A DNA stretch of 64,000 nucleotides from CAVSIS01 sp963814875 (GCA_963814875.1 CAWFFJ010000022.1:413976-477975); one strand, 5' to 3'; numbered from the stretch's first letter, positions 7,828-17,146 are shown. The notes: generated by a model from the letters alone, not told the origin. Program-made: numbers and translations.

Positions 7828-10419
7828 GTGGTGAGACTCTTTCGGATCATGCGCGCGGACCGGGAAGCCGAGCAGGTCGAGGAGTGCGGCGACCTCCAAC
7901 GTCGCTTCCGGGACTTCCAGCGACTGCTCGATGCCAACCACCGCGTGCTGTCAACGCTCTCGGAGCTCGAGGCGCACGCGCGCGGAACCGAGCCCTTCGG
8001 AATCGACTACGTCCTGTCGAGCTTCGCCCTCCTGCGGGAAGGGACCTGCGAGGTCGTCGACGCGATGATTGCCCTCGGGGGAGAGGCCTACGAGGGACTG
8101 CGCACCGTCCTGGACGAGGTCAACACCCGGATCGAGACGATCCTGACAGGAAGCCGCACGGTTCAACCTGACGTGCTCACGCTGCCACTGTCGGCGGTGG
8201 ACCTCGAGCGGTCCGGCTCGGTCGGTCCCAAGAACGCCCAGATCGGTGAGATGCACAACCGTCTCGGTCTGCCCGTCCCCGACGGGTTCGTGGTCACTGC
8301 GTGGGCGTACCACCTCTTCCTCGAGTTCAACGACCTCGGTCAGCGGATCGCCGAGCGCCTGGACCGTATCGACCCCCACCACTACGGTGAGCTGATCGCA
8401 GGCGCCCGGGAGATTCGAGAGATGGTCGTCTCGAGCCCGGTGCCCCGGGAAGTGGACGACGCGATCCGCGCGGCCTACTTCGAGCTCTCTCAGCGCAGCC
8501 GTGCGACCCGCTTCGCCCTCCGCTCGAGCGCCATTGGGGAGGGCGGGCTGATCAGCTTCGCGGGTCAGTACCGGACTCTCCTCGGGGTCCGCGGCTCCGA
8601 GCTCGTCGACCGATACCGCGAGGTTCTCGCAGGCAAGTTCAGCGCCAAGGCGATCTACTACCTGCTGAGCCATTCGCTTTCCGAGGCCGATCTCCCGATG
8701 AGCGTCGGCTGTCTGCAGATGATCGACGCCGCCGCCAGCGGCGTCGTCTACAGCCGGGATCCAGTTCGCCCGAACGACGACGTCGCGATCGTCACCGCTG
8801 TCCTCGGCCTCGGCCAACCCCTGGTCGACGGTTCCGCGACCCCGGACACGTTTGTCGTGTCGCGCCGCGACGGGAAGACCGTTCGTTCGTGCATCGCCGA
8901 GAAACCTCGACGACTGGTGCTCGACGAGGCCTCCGGCACGGTCCTGGAGGAGGTGCCGCCAAGCCTGCGCCACGCCCCCGCTGTGTCGCCGGATGTCCTC
9001 GCCGATCTCGTCGAATACGCCGCACGCCTCGAGGCGCACGGAGGCGGGCCGCAGGACGTCGAATGGGCGCTCGATCGATCCGGTCGCCTTTTCCTGCTCC
9101 AGACTCGACCGCTCAAGGTGCGGGCGGCCGCGAACGCGGGCGTGGCCGAGCCCGATACCGCCGCTCTCGAAATCCTCGCACGCGGCGGGACGACCGTGTG
9201 TCCCGGAGCAGGTGCCGGCACCGTGGTTCACGTTGTGAATCGAGACGACATCCATGCTGCCCCCGAGGGCTGCGTCCTGGTCGCCGAACGCCCGCTCCCG
9301 GAGCTGGTCGCCGCCATGGATCGGGCAGCGGCGCTGATCACCGAGTGCGGTGGCGTGGCGAGTCATATGGCCACGCTTGCGCGGGAGTACGGCCTCCCGA
9401 CGATTTCGGGTCTGCGCGGCGCGACGCAGCTGCCTGAGGGGATCGACGTCACCGTCGATGCGACCACCGCAACGGTCTATGCCGGCTGTCAACCGAACCT
9501 GGTCGCGGCCCGCCGCAGGCCGGCCGATGAAGCCACGGCCGAGGGCGACGCGCACCGCGTGTTGCGCGAGCTGCTCGGCGCGGTGGCGCCCCTCAACCTC
9601 CTTCACCCCTCGGACCCGGGGTTCACTGCGGAGAGCTGCAAGACCCTGCACGACATCACCCGTTTCGCGCACCAGCAGGCGATGGAGGAGATGTTCCGCC
9701 GGGCCGGCGACGCTGATGCTGGACATGACGGCAGGCTGCGGCTTCGCACGACGACACCGCTGCTGATCAACCTGCTCTACCTGGAAGGGGAGCCAGATCG
9801 CGCCCGGGCCCGCGGGTGGGTCGACGAGTCCGACATCCACTGCGCGCCGATGGAGGCGTTCTGGCAGGGCGTTCTCGAGGAGGGGTGGCCGTCGCCGCCG
9901 CCAGTGAACTTCAAGGGGTTGATGTCGATGGTGAGCTCGCACATGCGACGCGCGAGCCGGACTGGATTCTCCGAGGACAGCTACGCGATCCTCGGCCGCG
10001 AGTATCTCAACATCAGCCTGCGCATGGGGTATCACTTCTCCAACGTCGAGGCGATGTGCACGGCAGAGCCGAACAAGAACGCCATCCGCATCCAGTACAA
10101 GCACGGCGGTGCGTCGATCGAGCGACGAATCAGGCGCATCCGCCTGATCACAGAGATTCTGGCCGCCGCAGGATTCGAGAGCTTCTCCAAGGGCGACTTC
10201 CTGGACTCGCGCATCGCCTACCTGAGCGCCGAGGCCGTGCTCGAACGGCTCCGCCAGCTGGGTCGACTCGCGATCATGACCAAGCAGCTCGACATGGCAC
10301 TGTCCACCGATGGCGTGACGGCCTGGTACCTGACCGACTTCTTGCGCCGCCTCGGCCTCGAGCCGCGGCGACGCCATGAGGCGGGCAACGACACCGCGGA
10401 CAACGCGGGGGGTCCGTGA
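7828..10419 (+). CDS. PEP-synthase/PPDK-like protein lacking the C-terminal PEP barrel
   Basis: This ~863-residue protein has a helical N-terminus, then the pyruvate/phosphate dikinase N-terminal ATP-grasp domain (IGEMHNRLGLPVPDGF start, SAIGEGGLISFAGQY, GVVYSRDP, QDVEWALD) and a swivelling phosphohistidine domain with the catalytic-His motif GGVASHMATLAREYGLPTI. The PEP/pyruvate-binding TIM barrel of genuine PEP synthase is absent; instead about 300 C-terminal residues of unrecognised sequence follow. It could therefore use ATP to phosphorylate its histidine and pass phosphate to another target. GTG 7828 has GGAAG seven bases upstream; the longer frame from 7642 lacks such a site. It is first in an operon with the CBS protein and SLC13 transporter. 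Confidence 0.85.
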   Translation: MVRLFRIMRADREAEQVEECGDLQRRFRDFQRLLDANHRVLSTLSELEAHARGTEPFGIDYVLSSFALLREGTCEVVDAMIALGGEAYEGLRTVLDEVNTRIETILTGSRTVQPDVLTLPLSAVDLERSGSVGPKNAQIGEMHNRLGLPVPDGFVVTAWAYHLFLEFNDLGQRIAERLDRIDPHHYGELIAGAREIREMVVSSPVPREVDDAIRAAYFELSQRSRATRFALRSSAIGEGGLISFAGQYRTLLGVRGSELVDRYREVLAGKFSAKAIYYLLSHSLSEADLPMSVGCLQMIDAAASGVVYSRDPVRPNDDVAIVTAVLGLGQPLVDGSATPDTFVVSRRDGKTVRSCIAEKPRRLVLDEASGTVLEEVPPSLRHAPAVSPDVLADLVEYAARLEAHGGGPQDVEWALDRSGRLFLLQTRPLKVRAAANAGVAEPDTAALEILARGGTTVCPGAGAGTVVHVVNRDDIHAAPEGCVLVAERPLPELVAAMDRAAALITECGGVASHMATLAREYGLPTISGLRGATQLPEGIDVTVDATTATVYAGCQPNLVAARRRPADEATAEGDAHRVLRELLGAVAPLNLLHPSDPGFTAESCKTLHDITRFAHQQAMEEMFRRAGDADAGHDGRLRLRTTTPLLINLLYLEGEPDRARARGWVDESDIHCAPMEAFWQGVLEEGWPSPPPVNFKGLMSMVSSHMRRASRTGFSEDSYAILGREYLNISLRMGYHFSNVEAMCTAEPNKNAIRIQYKHGGASIERRIRRIRLITEILAAAGFESFSKGDFLDSRIAYLSAEAVLERLRQLGRLAIMTKQLDMALSTDGVTAWYLTDFLRRLGLEPRRRHEAGNDTADNAGGP

Positions 10420-10459
10420 GCCTGCGGTCGCTGACTTTTGTCACGACGGGAGTATGAGC

Positions 10460-10984
10460 ATGGAGATCGTCCGCGCCCGCGACATGATGATCCCCCTCGA
10501 CAACTACCCCCACATTCCCTACTGGTTCAGCCTACGCCAGGCGATGGCGGAGATGGAGAGCTTTCGCCTCGATCACGACGGCCGCCACTCGCTGCCCCGC
10601 GTGGTGCTGGTCTTCGACGAGGCCTACAAGCTGCTCGGGCTGGTTCGCCGCCGAGACCTCATGCGTGGTCTGGAACCCCGCTTCTTGCTCTCGGAGCCGA
10701 TCCACCACTCGAAGGGCATCGTCGACGTGAAGCCGGACCGCGATCTCGCTGAGCTCACCTCGGACGGGATCGTCAAGCGGATTCGGGAACAGTCCGAGCG
10801 GCCGGTCAGCGAGGTCATGCTCCCGATCCGAGCGACGGTGAAACACGACGACCATCTACAGACAATCGTCAACGTGCTGGTCGAAAACGACATGAGCCTC
10901 GTTCCCGTGCTCCAGGACGATCAAGTTGTCGGTGTCGTCCGGACTGTCGAGGTTATGCACGAGCTCGCCAAGCTCGTGCTGTGA
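10460..10984 (+). CDS. Tandem CBS-domain protein
   Basis: This protein of ~174 residues consists of two CBS motifs: the first with VVLVFDEAYKLLGLVRRRDLMRG, the second with VSEVMLPIRATVKHDDHL and VPVLQDDQVVGVVRTVEVMHEL. CBS pairs bind adenosyl nucleotides such as ATP, AMP or c-di-AMP and regulate transporters or enzymes. Two ATGs are close; GGGAG at 10448-10452 is only one base from ATG 10454 but seven from ATG 10460, so I prefer 10460 (MEIVRARDMMIP). It lies 40 bases after the PEP-synthase-like gene and 19 before the SLC13 gene, which suggests it senses nucleotide state for one of them. Confidence 0.88.
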   Translation: MEIVRARDMMIPLDNYPHIPYWFSLRQAMAEMESFRLDHDGRHSLPRVVLVFDEAYKLLGLVRRRDLMRGLEPRFLLSEPIHHSKGIVDVKPDRDLAELTSDGIVKRIREQSERPVSEVMLPIRATVKHDDHLQTIVNVLVENDMSLVPVLQDDQVVGVVRTVEVMHELAKLVL

Positions 10985-11003
10985 GCCGGGAAGGAAACCC
11001 GCC

Positions 11004-12545
11004 ATGACTCAGACCTCCCCCACCGTACGCAGCTCGTCTCCCGGCTCACCGGGTCTGCCTCAGAAACCTGATCAGATCTACCTGTCGGGGGCCGGCGCCC
11101 GGCAGCCGATCGACTGGAAGCGCACCGGCTTCATCCTGCTCGGCCTCGGACTGTTCCTGCTCGTCTACCTGTCGCCGCCTTGGTCGGCCGCGGTCGACCC
11201 GAACGGCGAGTCGTTTCCTCTGCCCCCTGAGGGCAAGGCAGCCATCGCCCTTTTCCTGCTCACCGCGACCTGGTGGGTCTTCGAGGTCATCCCGATCGGG
11301 GTCACCTCGATCGCGGTCGGCGTTCTCCAGGCGCTGTTCCTGATTCGGCCGGCGCGGGTAGCGTTCACGGACTTCATGGATCCGTCGGTGTGGTTCATCA
11401 TCGGGTCGATCGTGATCGGCATGGTGTTCTCCAAGACCGGCCTGACCAAACGCATGGCCTACCGGATGCTGGTTCTGGTCGGGGAGCGAACCAGCATGAT
11501 TTACCTCGGCTGCTTCGTCATGACCGCGGGTCTGACTCTGATCATGGCCCACACCGCGGTCGCCGCAGCCGTGTACCCACTGCTGATGGCGATCTACTCC
11601 CTGTACGAGGAGGGCGACCGGCCGACCCGTTTCGGCAAGGGCCTGTTCATCGGAATGGCTTTCGTGGCAGGCGCCGGGAGCATCGTGACCCTGCTCGGCG
11701 CCGCTCGCGGCGCGGTCGCGGTCGGCTTTTTCAAGGACATTGTCGGACGCGAGATCTCCTTTTTCGAGTACAGCTACTACCTGTTCCCCGTCGGCTGGGG
11801 GATGGTCGCGCTGCTATGGGTGTTCTTCATGCTCTGCTTCCGCCCCGAGCGTAAGACCATCCCCGGCCTGCGCGAGCGCGCAAAGAGCCTCTATGCACGT
11901 CTCGGCCCGATGTCCCGGACCGAGATCCTCACCCTGGTCATCGTCTTCTCCGCAATCGCCGTGATGAGCCTGCGCTCCTTCGTGCCGGCACTCAAACCCC
12001 TCGACAAGAGCGCCATCATCCTCGTCACGACCGTCCTCTTCTTTCTCTTCAAGGTGCTCAAGATCTCCGACCTCGAGGAGGTTCCATGGAACATCGTGCT
12101 CCTGTTCGGCGGCGCGATGAGCATCGGCTTCTGCCTGTGGCAGACGGGGGCGGCGAAGTGGATGGCCATCAAGTGGCTGATGCTGTTCCAGAACGCCCAC
12201 TGGTTCGTGTTCGTGATGGGGATCGCCTTCTTCGTCCTGGTGATGACCAACTTCATCATGAACGTCGCGGCGATTGCGATCTCGCTGCCGGTGGCGCTGG
12301 TCATCGCGCCCTACCTGCACGTGGCGCCCGAAGTGGTGTTGTTCGCCGCCCTGGTGACAGCAGGAATGCCGTTCATGCTCCTGGTCGGAGCCGCACCCAA
12401 CGCCATCGCCTATGAGTCGAGGCAGTTCACATCCGGGGAGTTCTTTCTCTACGGTCTGCCCGCCAGCCTGCTCCTGATGGTCGTGCTCGGGCTCGCGGTG
12501 GCCGTGGTCTGGCCGCTCATGGGGATGCCGGTCGTGACCCACTGA
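11004..12545 (+). CDS. SLC13 (DASS) family sodium-coupled anion transporter
   Basis: This 513-residue integral membrane protein has about 12 hydrophobic segments and the divalent anion/sodium symporter arrangement: an N-terminal WWVFEVIPIGVTSI segment, SIVIGMVFSKTGL, and a second half with WNIVLLFGGAMSIGF and a C-terminal helix near MLLVGAAPNAIAYES that matches the family signature region (NAIAY after a small-residue stretch). Family members import succinate, citrate, other dicarboxylates or sulfate using sodium. The substrate is not predictable here. The start at 11004 follows GGAAGGAAA. It is the last gene of the PEP-synthase-like/CBS operon, and its 3' end overlaps the convergent diguanylate cyclase gene by 29 bases. 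Confidence 0.92.
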   Translation: MTQTSPTVRSSSPGSPGLPQKPDQIYLSGAGARQPIDWKRTGFILLGLGLFLLVYLSPPWSAAVDPNGESFPLPPEGKAAIALFLLTATWWVFEVIPIGVTSIAVGVLQALFLIRPARVAFTDFMDPSVWFIIGSIVIGMVFSKTGLTKRMAYRMLVLVGERTSMIYLGCFVMTAGLTLIMAHTAVAAAVYPLLMAIYSLYEEGDRPTRFGKGLFIGMAFVAGAGSIVTLLGAARGAVAVGFFKDIVGREISFFEYSYYLFPVGWGMVALLWVFFMLCFRPERKTIPGLRERAKSLYARLGPMSRTEILTLVIVFSAIAVMSLRSFVPALKPLDKSAIILVTTVLFFLFKVLKISDLEEVPWNIVLLFGGAMSIGFCLWQTGAAKWMAIKWLMLFQNAHWFVFVMGIAFFVLVMTNFIMNVAAIAISLPVALVIAPYLHVAPEVVLFAALVTAGMPFMLLVGAAPNAIAYESRQFTSGEFFLYGLPASLLLMVVLGLAVAVVWPLMGMPVVTH

Positions 12546-14148
12546 CCGGCGTACCACCCGACCGGTCGCACTCGACCCGGTCACGCCCGGACCGCTTTGC
12601 CGTGTAGAGCGCGTCGTCGGCCCGCTTGAGCAGGTCGTCGAGGCCACGGTCGCCGGAGACGAGCTCGGAGACACCGATGCTCACGGTGACCGACACCTTA
12701 TCGCCGTTCCCGCGCACCCGCAGCCCGGCCAGACGCTGCCGAAGGCGCTCGGCCGCGGACGCCGCCGCCGTGATGTCGATCTCCGGCAGCAGCACCGCGA
12801 ACTCCTCGCCACCGACCCGACCGAAGAGGTCCTCCGCCCGCAGGGCTGCCCGACAGGCGCGCCCAACCACCGCCAGAACCTCGTCACCCACTGCATGTCC
12901 CCAGCGATCGTTGACCTGCTTGAACAGATCGAGGTCGAACATCATGGCGGACAACGGGCGGCGGTGGCGACGGGCCCGCGCGACCTCGGCCTCTCCGCGA
13001 ACGAAGAAGCTGTGGCGGTTGTGGGCGCCGGTGAGCGTGTCGGTCGTCGCGAGCCGGGTCAGCTCGTCCTCGAGGCGCTTGCGGTCGGTCACGTCACGGG
13101 CCACGGTCTGGACCGCCAGGCCTTCCGGGAAGGTCGCCAGCGTCGAGACGATCTCGACGTCCCGCCAGCGACCGTCCTGCCCCCGTAGCCGCACCTGGGC
13201 GGGGGGAAGCGGCCCGCCGTTCGCATCCAGCGTGGCCAACCGCTCCCGGATCATCGCCGCCGATTCCTCGTCCACGTAGTCAGCAATCTCCAGCCCTATC
13301 AGGGACGACGGATCGGTCGCGCCGACGATCTGTGCCGCCTCCGGATTGGCGTAGATCACCGCGCCGCGACGGTGCAGCACAATCGCTTGGGGCGAGTGCT
13401 CGACCAGGTTCCGGTAGCGCTCTTCGCTGCCGACCAGCGCCTGTTCTGCCGCCGCTCGGGCCTCGACCTCCCGGCTCAGCGCCTCGCGGGCCCTGCGTTC
13501 CGCCTCCAGCGTCGCGAACTGGCGTCGGCGGGTTCGCTGCTCCAGACGGTCGCCGAACGAGCCGAGCACGTTGACCAGGGCCAAGTAGAGCACCACCAGA
13601 GCAAGCTCGTTGGCCTGCGGTTCGAGCCGGACCAGCACAACACCCAGAAAGCCGAGGCTCAACACCACCGCGCACGCGGTCGTCACGATTGGCGATGCCG
13701 GGACAAAGAGGTACACCACCAGCAGGATGACGATCACGGTCAATGCATGCACCATGACGTCACCGGGGCTCAGCGCGATGATCGCGCAGGTCGCGGCGCC
13801 CATCGCGAGGATGATGGCCGCGAGCCCGGTATCGCACCAGCTCGGCCGGCGCAGTGACCGTGCCATGGCAAGCCCGAAACCGAGCACAGCTGCGGCCACG
13901 GCAATCCGAACGCCGAGCAGCAGTATCCGGAGCTCGACGTCCTGGACGAGCAGGACGTCGATCACGAATCCGGCCAGGTAGAACACGGCGCCGGCGATCG
14001 AGACCAGCCGGATTCTCCGAGCAGTCGTTTCCCAGCTCTGCGCGTGATAGAGCGCCTCCCACTCGGCGCTGGCAAACTCGCCGGTCAACCGGGAGACTTC
14101 AGGTTCATGCAGGCTCGCCAGATGCCCCCCCTTGGCGAAGACTCGCAC
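12517..14148 (-). CDS. Membrane-bound PAS-GGDEF diguanylate cyclase
   Basis: This 543-residue protein synthesises cyclic di-GMP. Five or six transmembrane helices occupy about residues 40-200, then a short coiled coil (AERRAREALSREVEARAAAEQAL), a PAS domain (about 245-360, including ERYRNLVEHSPQAIVLHRRG), and a GGDEF domain (about 375-530). The active-site loop is GGEEF at 446-450. An inhibitory-site motif RAED lies five residues upstream (437-440), so product inhibition is expected. The GTG start at 14148 has CCGGAGG immediately adjacent, an unusually tight spacing, so the true start could be slightly downstream. The gene converges on and overlaps the SLC13 gene. Confidence 0.93.
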   Translation of the reverse strand: MRVFAKGGHLASLHEPEVSRLTGEFASAEWEALYHAQSWETTARRIRLVSIAGAVFYLAGFVIDVLLVQDVELRILLLGVRIAVAAAVLGFGLAMARSLRRPSWCDTGLAAIILAMGAATCAIIALSPGDVMVHALTVIVILLVVYLFVPASPIVTTACAVVLSLGFLGVVLVRLEPQANELALVVLYLALVNVLGSFGDRLEQRTRRRQFATLEAERRAREALSREVEARAAAEQALVGSEERYRNLVEHSPQAIVLHRRGAVIYANPEAAQIVGATDPSSLIGLEIADYVDEESAAMIRERLATLDANGGPLPPAQVRLRGQDGRWRDVEIVSTLATFPEGLAVQTVARDVTDRKRLEDELTRLATTDTLTGAHNRHSFFVRGEAEVARARRHRRPLSAMMFDLDLFKQVNDRWGHAVGDEVLAVVGRACRAALRAEDLFGRVGGEEFAVLLPEIDITAAASAAERLRQRLAGLRVRGNGDKVSVTVSIGVSELVSGDRGLDDLLKRADDALYTAKRSGRDRVECDRSGGTPVSGSRPASP

Positions 14149-14604
14149 CCTCCGGCTACGACGTCAGATCAGCTCGCGTACCGATTCCCGTCACGCGGGC
14201 CCACAGCACCGGTCGGCTCCGTCGGCGATCGCCACACGCTGAACCAACCCGCCATCGGCCGACCTTCCGTCCCTCAGGGCCACTGCCTTCCCGACGATTC
14301 TCGCACGAGACTCGCCGGCCCGCGTCCCTACTACGGTGTGGAAGCAGCAATCGCGAGAAGACCTGCCCGGAGTGGGTTCAGTGCGCCTGCCCAGCCGGAT
14401 GGGCGTGGCCGTGGTCGGGGCAAGGGTAGGAAGACCGGAACTCCCTGACCAAAACCCGCAGCGCCTCGACATGCCCCAGGTCAGTCGTCTGCTTGCACTT
14501 CATGGCCTCGATCAACATCGAGTGCAGGATCATCAGGGTCGTGTTGCGAGGCGACGCCCGGCGGGGCACTGCCCCTCGGCTCCCATTCCGGACGGCACGG
14601 ACGC
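14149..14604. other. Intergenic region between M23 peptidase and diguanylate cyclase
   Basis: These 456 bases contain the possible small minus-strand ORF annotated at 14378-14533 and should hold the diguanylate cyclase promoter near 14150-14250. I see no convincing promoter hexamers, hairpin terminator or repeat. Confidence 0.4.
14378..14533 (-). CDS. Possible small protein downstream of the M23 peptidase
   Basis: A 51-codon frame starting at ATG 14533 encodes a product with an amphipathic helix (HVEALRVLVREFRSSY) and a short Cys/His-rich tail (PCPDHGHAHPAG). It lies 72 bases after the peptidase stop on the same strand. No strong ribosome-binding site is visible and I know no family, so it may be a chance ORF or a remnant. 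Confidence 0.25.
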   Translation of the reverse strand: MILHSMLIEAMKCKQTTDLGHVEALRVLVREFRSSYPCPDHGHAHPAGQAH

Positions 14605-16005
14605 TCAGGACGCGGCGGCAGGCAGTTTCGACGTCAGCGAGTTGCGGATCCACGCCGGATCGAGCCACTCGAGGGGATCCACCGAAGTCCCGTGCACGAA
14701 CACCTCGAAGTGGAGATGGTCGCCTCCAGCGAGCCCGGTTGCGCCGGTTCGGGCAATCGTCTGGCCCCGCGACACCACGTCGCCGGCCGCCACGTCGATC
14801 TGGGACAAGTGGCCGTAGCCGGTCATGACGCCCAATCCATGATCGATGAGCACGAAGTTCCCGTAGATCGCGAGCCAGCCGGCGTAGACCACTCGCCCCG
14901 CGTTCGCCGCGGGCACCGGCGAGCGCGCGGTCGATGCGAGGTCAAGCCCGAGGTGCGTCTGATGGTCGACGACCTCGCCCTTGTACCTGTACGTCCGCCG
15001 GTCCGCGAAGCCGGCCTGAACGGCGCCCCGCGGAAGCTGCAGGAAGGCCCCGTCCCACAGCGGTCGACCGGCGGTGTCGGACGAAAGGTCCCGGATCACC
15101 AGGAGGTCGCGTTTCCGCTCGGCGCCGTTGATCTCCAGGTACTGGTCGAGCAGCGATCCGTGCGCCATCAGACCGGGGGTCCGACTGACAATGGCCGGGA
15201 CCACGCGCTCGAGGAAGGCATCCGAAATCTCGACGGCATCGTCGTGCTCCGCCCTGGTGCGGAAGCCGTCGAGGAACGGCTGCTCCGCCCGGTTGCCTGC
15301 GTCGTCCTCAGCGAACGCCCGCACCTGATTGCCGTCAGTGAGATCCCATGGCACCGCGTACACCGCGACCCGCTCGTCCGCTCGAATGCCGGGCATGGAC
15401 GATGCCGGCGAGACCGCCTGACCGGCCCGCACTCCACACGAGGAGACGTGTTCACCGATCCTGAGCACGACCACCCCGCTGCCGCCCTCGCGGACGAAGT
15501 GCCCTTGCGAGACGATCTCCAGTCGCGGCGGCCGGGTCCGGACCGGGAGCGTGACCTCGGTCATGGCGGGCTTGGCCCGGCGCAGGGGTCCGTGGGCGCG
15601 ATCGGCGACCGCACGCACGACCGCCGGGCCGTCGACCAACCACGGCTGACTCAACGTTCCGACCGTCGCCTCGAGCACGGTCTCGGCGTTCGCCGTCCGG
15701 CCGGGCAGGGCAAACGGACTGTGCCGGCTGAAGCTCCGTTCCGCAACCACTTCGACCCGGTCGCCCTGGACGAGCTCGAGGCGAACGCTCCCGAGGCCGT
15801 CCTTCGGCTCCCGAAAGCTCGCGCTCACCTGATTGGCGCTGCCGATTGCTGGAAAGGACGTCTTCAGCGTGATCTCCGGCGTCCCGCCGACATGGAATGC
15901 GCCGCGCGCGGCCCACGCCACGACCGCCACCGCAACGACGGCGAGCACCAGTCGCCAGCGGCCTCCACCCTTGGACCGGCTTGACCGCATCGATCTCCTG
16001 TTCAT
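14605..16005 (-). CDS. M23 family metallopeptidase (LytM-like)
   Basis: This 466-residue protein is anchored by one N-terminal helix (about residues 18-36) and is otherwise periplasmic. The C-terminal LytM/M23 domain has HLGLD at 351-355 and HLHFE at about 430-434, the zinc ligands and catalytic His of peptidoglycan endopeptidases of the lysostaphin type. The ~300-residue middle region is beta-rich, with Ig-like strands, and probably positions the catalytic domain. Because the zinc motif is intact the enzyme is probably active, unlike EnvC/NlpD-type activators. ATG 16005 has GGGAG five bases upstream; the frame-start GTG at 16011 has no spacing for it. It is probably a single-gene unit. Confidence 0.92.
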   Translation of the reverse strand: MNRRSMRSSRSKGGGRWRLVLAVVAVAVVAWAARGAFHVGGTPEITLKTSFPAIGSANQVSASFREPKDGLGSVRLELVQGDRVEVVAERSFSRHSPFALPGRTANAETVLEATVGTLSQPWLVDGPAVVRAVADRAHGPLRRAKPAMTEVTLPVRTRPPRLEIVSQGHFVREGGSGVVVLRIGEHVSSCGVRAGQAVSPASSMPGIRADERVAVYAVPWDLTDGNQVRAFAEDDAGNRAEQPFLDGFRTRAEHDDAVEISDAFLERVVPAIVSRTPGLMAHGSLLDQYLEINGAERKRDLLVIRDLSSDTAGRPLWDGAFLQLPRGAVQAGFADRRTYRYKGEVVDHQTHLGLDLASTARSPVPAANAGRVVYAGWLAIYGNFVLIDHGLGVMTGYGHLSQIDVAAGDVVSRGQTIARTGATGLAGGDHLHFEVFVHGTSVDPLEWLDPAWIRNSLTSKLPAAAS

Positions 16006-16366
16006 GAGCACTCCCGGGCCACGCCGTAGGGACGACGTGACGGCGGTTCACTATAGCGCGCCGGCGGGACACGACGCAGCCGGACAACCCTCGCCTGCGA
16101 CCCGGGTCACTCAGAGGTCGCCGAAGCGCAGCTTCAAGGCCCGGATGACCAGCTCGGCACAGCCCTCGACACCGAACGCGCTTGCGATGTCCTCGAGAAC
16201 AACCTATGCCGCAGTGTGACGAGATGCCACACGGCGCATGCGGAGTGAGGGGTGAGGAGTGAGAAGTCAGGAGTGCAGGCTCAAGAGCCCATGCACGACG
16301 TCGCTTTCTCTCGTCGTTGCTCTTTTCTCTTTCTTCTTCACTCTTCACTGGTCCCCTGGAGGAGCC
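16006..16366. other. Intergenic region with gene remnant and pyrimidine/purine inverted repeat
   Basis: A 30-codon minus-strand tail (16111-16203) ends in a plausible coding sequence, GCAELVIRALKLRFGDL, but it is closed upstream by a stop and has no start, so it looks like the end of a lost gene. From about 16242 to 16352 is a sequence bounded by GAGTGAGGGGTGAGGAGTGA and its degenerate complement (CTTCTTCACTCTTCACT), annotated as a repeat. No promoter was identified. Confidence 0.4.
16242..16352. repeat. AGTGAGGAGTGA-type inverted repeat element
   Basis: Purine-rich left end (GAGTGAGGGGTGAGGAGTGA) and pyrimidine-rich right end (TTCTTCACTCTTCACT) form degenerate terminal inverted repeats around ~70 bases. 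Single arms of the same kind occur at about 41165-41200 (CTCCTCACTCTTAACTCTC) and 52190-52212 (CTTCACCCCTCGCTCCTCAC). Confidence 0.45.
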
Positions 16367-17146
16367 TCACGCGACGGGGTTGCTCAGGCAGCCGATACCC
16401 GATATCTCGACCTCGACCAGGTCGCCCGCCACCAGGGGACCGACCCCGGCCGGGGTCCCCGTGAGGAGCACGTCGCCCGGCTCGAGGGTCATCACGGCCG
16501 CGGCCCAGGCCACGATGGCCGATGGCGAGAACACCATCTCGCTCGTGTTGCCCTGCTGGCGCGGCTCGCCGTTGACCCGACACACGATCTCGCGCCCGGC
16601 CACAGCCCCCTCGTCGACGCCGGCGACCAGCCACGGCCCGAGCGGGCAGAAGGTGTCGAAGCCCTTGCCGCGAGTCCACTGCCCGTCGCGGCGCTGGAGG
16701 TCCCGGGCGGTCACGTCGTTGGCACAGGTGATGCCCGCGACGACGTCCCACGCCTCCTCCGGCCTCACGCCGCGGCATCTGCGTCCGATCACGAGAGCGA
16801 GCTCGGCCTCGTGCTCGACCCGCTCCGACAGCGCCGGTAGCACGATGGTGTCTTTCGGTCCGATCACGCTCGAAGGCGGCTTGAGGAACAGCAGCGGCTC
16901 CTTGGGCACCTCGGCGGCATGCTCGGCGGCATGGGCGACGTAGTTCCGGCCAACGCAGACGATCTTGGTCGGGCGCGCTGGTGCCAGCAGGCGGACGTCG
17001 CCAACCCGGCCCAGCACACGCCCGGGGCGTGGTGTCTGCCCGTCGAACGGAGAGCCCGCGACCTCCGCCAGCTCGTTCCCTACGACCACGGCCCACCGCG
17101 CCTCGCCTCCGGTCACAACCCGCGCCCACCGCATCGGCTCGGTCAT
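16367..17146 (-). CDS. Fumarylacetoacetate hydrolase family protein
   Basis: This 259-residue protein is of the FAH/FAHD1 type: GRNYVAHAAE near residue 67, metal ligands in HEAELALVIG (Glu113, Glu115) and NDVTARD (Asp144), RGKGFDTFCPLGP, and a C-terminal GDVLLTGTPAGVGPL motif. Family members are Mg- or Mn-dependent enzymes that hydrolyse C-C bonds of acylpyruvates or decarboxylate oxaloacetate; 2-hydroxyhepta-2,4-diene-1,7-dioate isomerases are close relatives. The substrate is not evident and no catabolic neighbours are present. ATG 17146 follows GGAGG nine bases upstream. It diverges from ppk1, with 126 bases between the starts. Confidence 0.92.
   Translation of the reverse strand: MTEPMRWARVVTGGEARWAVVVGNELAEVAGSPFDGQTPRPGRVLGRVGDVRLLAPARPTKIVCVGRNYVAHAAEHAAEVPKEPLLFLKPPSSVIGPKDTIVLPALSERVEHEAELALVIGRRCRGVRPEEAWDVVAGITCANDVTARDLQRRDGQWTRGKGFDTFCPLGPWLVAGVDEGAVAGREIVCRVNGEPRQQGNTSEMVFSPSAIVAWAAAVMTLEPGDVLLTGTPAGVGPLVAGDLVEVEISGIGCLSNPVA

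Noticed and set aside
7951..10377. 808-codon minus-strand frame opposite the PEP-synthase-like gene
   Set aside because: Same shadow effect; the plus-strand frame has clear ATP-grasp and phosphohistidine motifs.
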